Positions 58,770-64,000 of a stretch of DNA of 64,000 nt are shown here, one piece after another; positions within the stretch are counted from its first letter, which is position 1, and each line of letters begins with the position of its first letter. The DNA is from Brevipalpus yothersi (Eukaryota; Arthropoda; Arachnida; Trombidiformes; Tenuipalpidae), in NCBI GenBank assembly GCA_003956705.1, contig QZCP01000838.1:6291-70290 (forward strand). The letters are read 5' to 3'. A model generated the notes under the pieces. That model was not told where the DNA came from, ran no database searches, and worked only from the letters and a program-made list of their open reading frames with translations. The position numbers and the translations under genes were made by a program.

Positions 58770-60107
58770 ATATCGAAGAACAAATAAAGAAAGTCTATCA
58801 TTGATAAAGTATCCCGATAGAGTTGAGATTCTTTTTGGTATTTATGAGCGAAGATGGTCAAAATGTAACGTTGAGATTTTTCATTTTAGATGAATGAAAA
58901 TGACGTTTTTTGTATGAATATAGTTAGAAGGTTCTTTTTTGATTATTTACCTTATTGCTAAATTATACCTCAAATGTATTCAAAAATCGCCAAAACTATT
59001 GGTTGCTCATTAGTTCTAGAATGGCAGATCAATCCCGCTATTTGACTACTTAGCAAAGTCATCCAATTTGAATCTCTGATCAGACTAGATAAGCAGTTCG
59101 TAGAGGTACAACAGAAAACGAATACATGTAATTTCCAAAGCTAGAGAGATTGAGAGAATCTCCAACGGCTTTGTTGATTGGTTCTACTATTCAATCTGGC
59201 TGAGATTTCTTGAGCTCTTGTTCAACATTAACATTGGTGGAGAATTCAGAGTATAAATCAACACGATCTATATCTGAAAACATCTAGTTTTCTATACTCT
59301 TTCACAGTTGGAAGAATAGATCTGTCAGCTTGTTGCCGGTTTCAATGATGGAAATTTGGCGGTGGGAAGCTTCCCTCAGTATATCATGACCTCTAATTAT
59401 AACTGCTAATTGCACGAATCAGTGAATGTTAAGTTTGATCCAAAACTTGAGGACTTGTCCTCGATGAACCTTGATGTATTGGAGTCAACTACAGGTAGAA
59501 AAATGTGTAAATTAGTTTTCATAATTCTAAAATGGAAAACTCTTGCAGGAAAAAGTTTTCTAAACAATTCTCGGTTTTCCAAGCACTACAAACCCTTTCA
59601 TAGGCATTACCAATGCCAGGAACTCATGAGTGAAAAATTCATGAATCTGTTCGTCTGCCTTTGATATTATCTCCTGGTCTGCACATCTCGCGACAATGGA
59701 AATAATATTAAGGGACTTTGGGTCATGAGATTAAGTCTATTTTTCGAAAAAGTAGTCTCCTTAGATCGGATCGTTATGCTGATGTAGAATGATATCGCGT
59801 CATCTTATTGGAATCACTGACCAAAGAGGTGAGCTAAGTTCATTGAAGAAGAATTTTAATGGAACAAGAGGCAAACTTGATAATATTTCTCGACTATCAA
59901 GTCTCAAGTTCAAAAATTTTTACCAAGAATGCACATTCTCGGTCCGAGCAGGTTTCAGTGATTGCGAATCGTTTTTCACTCCACTTAAAATTACTATCTC
60001 AAATTGAGATTCTCAATTCGATACTGGAACCAAATTATAGCAATGATGGTGTGGAAAATGAATCATCTTTCTGAGATCTCAGGTGATTTGATACCCCAAA
60101 TTGAATA
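58770..60107. repeat. Large repeat module, h-type, copy 2 (left part)
   Basis: Counterpart of 47500-48850. It is interrupted at 60108 by a 1.2-kb palindromic element and resumes at 61345. Confidence 0.78.
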
Positions 60108-61341
60108 TACAGGGTGTTTCAGAGTGATATGACGAGTTTGAAACGCTTATATCTTGAGAACCCTTTAGGAAATTCCGGAGATTCTTTCGAAATTGTACAG
60201 TGAGAATGTGTAAGTTTTGTGTGCCATAAGTTTCAAAGGATTTTGATAAATTTTCAAGATAGATAACAGGGTCCAAAGTGAAAATTTAGGGTATCTCGGC
60301 TGCTGAATGGAACTCTGGCCGAGTGATGACATTTTTGGAATTCTCATAAAAAATTACATCTTATGAAGTTGGCCCGAGATCGATAAGATAAGAGATAAGA
60401 GAGCCAGAGATCGAACTTAATCACCTTTGACCAAACTTGAGGCTTCCTCAGAACCCCTTGAGAGATGAGAGTAGCTTCAAAATCGCGAATCAGACTTATT
60501 TCGGCCTGAGAATTCCTTATCATGCCTGAAATTTCTGGAAATCATAATTTCATTTTTTCTCCTATCAGGCCTCTTCAGGGCGAATTGAGTTCTAGGATTC
60601 TATGCACGGTCTCGTCAAGGGAAAAGGACTCAACCTACTCATCTCAATGAATTGAACCTATCAGCATTCTCTCCAGGATTTTTTGAACCTTAAGAACCAC
60701 TTTTCTGAGCATGATTATCTCATTCATGATCCATTCATTATCAGAGACGACAATGAATTCGGAATCATTGAAAGGAGGAATTCGATTGAAGAGACATCCT
60801 ATTAACTCTTTTGAATTGGATGTTCGCTTGAAAAACCCCTGAGTCAGGGTTTTATGAGAGGTCGAAGATCGGGAACGAATGGATACTAGCTGAGAGGGCG
60901 GAATCGCTCATTCTGCGAGTTTCTGTCAGTTACTCATCGAAATGATGAGTTTTAGGTTGATCAGCGAGGAGGAGTCATCTTGAGTTGTCAAAACAGCAGT
61001 TTTTCTGTCCAAAATCTCCACAGATGAGCCAAAAAGTGGAGTTTTTCAGCTCTTTTATCTCTTATCTTATCGATCTCGGGCGAACTTCATAAGATGTAAT
61101 TTTTTATGAGAATTCCAAAAATGTCATCACTCGGTCAGAGTTCCATTCAGCAGCCGAGATACCCTAAATTTTCACTTTGGACCCTGTTATCTATCTTGAA
61201 AATTTATTAAAATCCTTTGAGACTTATGGCACACAAAACTTACACATTCTCACTGTACAATTTTGAAAGAATCTCCGAAATTCTCCGAAGGGTTCTCAAG
61301 ATATAAGCGTTTCAAACTCGTCATATCACTATGACCCTGTA
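60108..61341. mobile_element. 1.23-kb non-autonomous mariner-type element, about 290-bp TIRs
   Basis: Starts TACAGGGTGTTTCAGAGTGA and ends ...ACCCTGTA, flanked by TA on both sides. The arms 60108-60408 and 61050-61341 are near-perfect inverted repeats. The terminal bases and the AGAGTGATAT step match the autonomous-type copy at 61752, so it is probably mobilised by a related transposase. The 640-bp centre has no coding sequence. Confidence 0.9.
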
Positions 61342-61344
61342 TAC

Positions 61345-61750
61345 TTTTTTGAACGTTCGTACAGCCAGCATAATAAAACCCAGATCTCTTCCCAACCATT
61401 ATAAAAATAGTGAAACTCCACTCAATTTCTTGGAAGATAGTTATTATCTGATCTTCACATGATCATTGAGCAATCGAGCACTGGTCAGAGTGGGGGCTAA
61501 CTTATGGCTCCTCATAAAGGTCTCCTAGGCTCAAGTCTACTCAGAAACATCGAAATTGTTACATAACCTAAGTGATTGTTGATTTAACAGAGCCCGATAT
61601 ATCATCATCCGTACTTCAGGATGAACTGTTGATGGAAAAGAGTTGCAAAATAGCTCGGATACAACTAAATCCAATCGACTTTACACTCGTTCATGCTCTT
61701 TCCTGTTCACCAATTTTCCGAAAGAATCAAACTTGAATCCAAAGATCGAT
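61345..61750. repeat. Large repeat module, h-type, copy 2 (right part)
   Basis: Resumes after the palindromic element with CCAGCATAATAAAACCC and TTGGAAGATAGTTATTATCT. Carries a tRNA-like core (61450-61555; CTAGGCTCAAGTCTA). Ends where mariner copy 2 inserts. Confidence 0.65.
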
Positions 61751-62223
61751 ATACAGGGTGTCCCAGAGTGATATAGCGCATTTTGAACTTCAATAACTTT
61801 TGAATGGGTTGAGATATCTTGATAATTCTTTCGGTTCCTCAGAGGAAAAATGTGTAAGTTTTTGTATGGCAAGTGTTTCAAAGAGGTCCGGAAACTGATT
61901 AGCATAGATAAGGTGCCATAAAGCCAAAAAAGTAGGTTTTCTGCGATGCGTGCAAAGTGGGTGGAGTTATCGATAGGATAAGGTCATTTCTGAACTCTTA
62001 ATGAAAAGTTACGTCTAGCAAAGTTCATTTGATAGTGATGAGATAAGAGATAAAAAAGCTATTCAGAGCCCATTTTCCACATGGGGTGCCTATTGGATGG
62101 TGCTAACATGAATCAAAATCATTTCAATCAAAGATCAATCGAACAACTCAGAGTTTTTCCGATTGTTTTTACTATTTTGCTGCCTTCAGATGCATCGGGA
62201 ACTCTTGCAAAAGTTTTTTCTAT

Positions 62224-63306
62224 TCATCTGCCTTCTTCGAACTGTACATCTGCTTCATCTACATTCACAATTGACTCAAGTCTCTTTCGGACACTCCTTA
62301 TGCAGGCAGCTCTTATGTGCTCCTGAGGTAGATTATCAAACTCCTGCCAGATCGATCTTTGAGCTGTCTCAGAGTCTGAAGCCGTTGTCCATACACCGTG
62401 TTCTTGAGAGTACCCCACAGGTAGAAGTCGCAAGGGGTTGCATCTGGTGATCTTGGTGCCCATTCAGGATTCCAGCCATCTGCCAGTACTCTCCGCCCGG
62501 AGATTCCGCGGAGGTATTCCTTGACTCTCCCTGCTCTGTGAGCGGGAGCGCCATCCTGCATGTACCAATGTCTCCTTGACTCATCGATTTGAGGGATGAT
62601 CTGGTCTCAGCATATCTAAGTACTTGTCAGTTGTCATGTTGCCTTCGTACTCAAATGGACCAATTCTACCACCATCCCATATGCCAGCCAAGACTTTGAC
62701 ACCTCGCTGGTCAATCCGCTTAGATTCCACTCTCTTGTGGGGATTCTCATCTGACCAGTAGATAGTGCTCAGGGTGTTGACGGCACCACTCAAGTTGAAC
62801 TGGGCCTCATCAGTCCATACTATTCGCTCAAAGAGGGTTGGATCTTGTTCTATCATCTCTAACAGCTGCCTGGCCATTCTAACCCAACGAGGCTTATCTT
62901 CAGGCTTGAACTCGAATGTTCTGCGTACATGGTATGCTCTGAGCCTCAGGTCCGTAGTGAGGATTCTGTGGACTGTAGTCTTCGATATTGGACGACCTTC
63001 CTCCGCGAGTTCTGATGCTAACCTTCGGGTACTCGTTGGCTCATTCTTGCGCTTATGATCTTGGGCAAGCTCACGGACTCGCCTCATGTTGGCAGGAGTT
63101 CTGACGGTCTTAGACTGGCCGGGATGTTCTAAGCTTAGTCGCTGATGCTCTCCCATGTTCTGGTAGATAGACTTGATGGTACCTTTAGTGGGCCTGATAT
63201 TATGCAACCTCTGGAGCTCAAGCTGAGTTAGGACGATGGACTTGTTATTAGCTTCATAGACTCTGAGAATCTCTCTTTTCTGGCGGTCGGTGTACCTGAC
63301 AGTCAT
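62224..63306 (-). pseudogene. Transposase of mariner copy 2, frameshifted
   Basis: Starts at a good ATG at 63306 (MTVRYTDRQKREILRVYEAN), which shows the original start that copy 1 has lost. The frame is open for 241 codons, including the HTH region and the first catalytic Asp (WTDEAQFNLSG). A small deletion near 62605 then shifts the frame. The second and third Asp motifs (MQDGAPAHR, RSPDATPCDFYLWG) lie in the next frame (62561-62313), and another shift near 62355 moves to the last segment ending at 62224. It is inactive as it stands. Confidence 0.93.
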
Positions 63307-63399
63307 TTCTCTAACTGATTATTTGATATGACTATTCTACAATGATGACTATGATAACTATGATGGCTATCTTACAATGATGACGTTGATTAGAATTGT

Positions 63400-63505
63400 T
63401 TGACGTTGATAGGATTCGAACGCTCGATTGATTGATTGATTGGTTGATCGCTAAACGCTGTACGCTTTAACTAATTACTCTGTTACCCATTGGGTGATGG
63501 CGAGC
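63400..63505 (-). repeat. tRNA-like cassette 2 in mariner copy 2
   Basis: Homologous to 19033-19138, with the same CGTTCGAATCC B-box, GATT repeats and A-box-like CACCCAATGGG. Confidence 0.55.
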
Positions 63506-63749
63506 AAATTAATTATCATCCTATTGATTAATTCTTATGGTTTTGGGTCAAATTTCTCAGTGAACAAGTCATAGTGAATGATTGAAAATTTTGGCAAAAC
63601 CAGTACCTTGAGCTCTCTCAGCCGGGGGTGGTCTTGAAAATCTTCGAGTCTTTACCAGCACCCGAGTATCATCCTTTCTCGGGAGCTGGGTCTTTACCAA
63701 CGAACTTGCTTGGGTCTTTGAGCCCCCAGCTGATAGGTCCAAGGTTTTG

Positions 63750-63821
63750 GCCTGAGGGTGGATTTGAACCCACAACTTTGGTGTCGAGTAGACTTGGCCG
63801 AGCTCACTGGGCCACCGAGAC
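63750..63821 (-). repeat. tRNA-like cassette 1 in mariner copy 2 (72 nt)
   Basis: TGGCCCAGTGAG (A-box) and GGTTCAAATCC (B-box) are 44 bases apart, exact tRNA spacing. Six of seven acceptor positions pair (GTCTCGG with CTCAGGC), and the D-stem GCC/GGC forms. The anticodon stem does not. This is the better preserved of the two copies. Confidence 0.65.
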
Positions 63822-64000
63822 CACATATGAAGAGTCGGGATTGGAACATGCTTCTGATTCTAAGGTATTTTTCAACTTTTTCATTCCCTATCTCATCACT
63901 ATCAAATGAACTTTGCTAGACGTAACTTTTTATGAGGAGTTCAAAAACGACCTTATCTTATCGATAACTTCACCCACTTTTGCACGCATCGCAGAGAACC

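Larger units (their letters stand above)
61752..64000 (-). mobile_element. Tc1/mariner-superfamily element, copy 2, cut by window end
   Basis: Starts TACAGGGTGTCCCAGAGTGA, flanked by TA. It follows copy 1 throughout: left inverted repeat, transposase on the minus strand, minisatellite, both tRNA-like cassettes, then the beginning of the right inverted repeat (from about 63884). The right inverted repeat lacks the inner 100 bases present in copy 1. The right terminus is outside the window. Confidence 0.93.

Overview
The window is nuclear DNA of an animal. It is AT-rich, has spliced genes with GT-AG introns, long (CT)n/(GA)n microsatellites, Tc1/mariner-type DNA transposons and decayed virus-like coding sequence. 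An arthropod fits best, because the transposase type and the virus-like fragments are typical there, but the species cannot be named from the sequence alone.

Region 1 (1-16,100): the 3' three quarters of an otopetrin proton-channel gene on the + strand. Six exons are visible (534-716, 10628-10800, 10978-11428, 11506-11700, 13206-13369, 15410-15694), all with GT-AG sites and compatible phases. They encode TM3 to TM12 and the C-terminus. The first exons lie left of the window. The first visible intron is 9.9 kb and holds most of the (CT)n tracts plus one tRNA-like relic.

Region 2 (16,100-31,000): a nest of mobile and virus-like elements. It holds a 2.5-kb mariner-type element (17360-19902) that carries two tRNA-like cassettes and has inserted in the TATA motif of a second element. 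That second element (19901-21664) has a zinc-knuckle (two CCHC) ORF overlapping an ORF with a DEDDh exonuclease-like domain, bounded by 57-58 bp direct repeats. On the opposite strand (29481 down to 22275) lies a row of small decayed ORFs: a charged 123-aa ORF, an envelope-glycoprotein-like C-terminus, a homologue of the zinc-knuckle protein, a coiled-coil ORF, a 74-aa ORF and a 232-codon acidic pseudogene. They are broken up by a non-autonomous element with long inverted repeats and a mariner end relic. I cannot assign the zinc-knuckle/exonuclease element to a known family; it is the best candidate for something undescribed.

Region 3 (31,000-61,750): no convincing gene except one exon-like 3'-terminal segment (31428-31578). 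Most of the region is old, diverged, same-orientation repeat modules several kb long, many with a tRNA-like A/B-box core. One block pair (45.6-49.2 kb and 56.9-61.6 kb) is offset by about 11.2 kb. Three palindromic non-autonomous DNA elements sit inside these modules.

Region 4 (61,752-64,000): a second copy of the mariner-type element, with a frameshifted transposase and the same two tRNA-like cassettes, cut by the window end.
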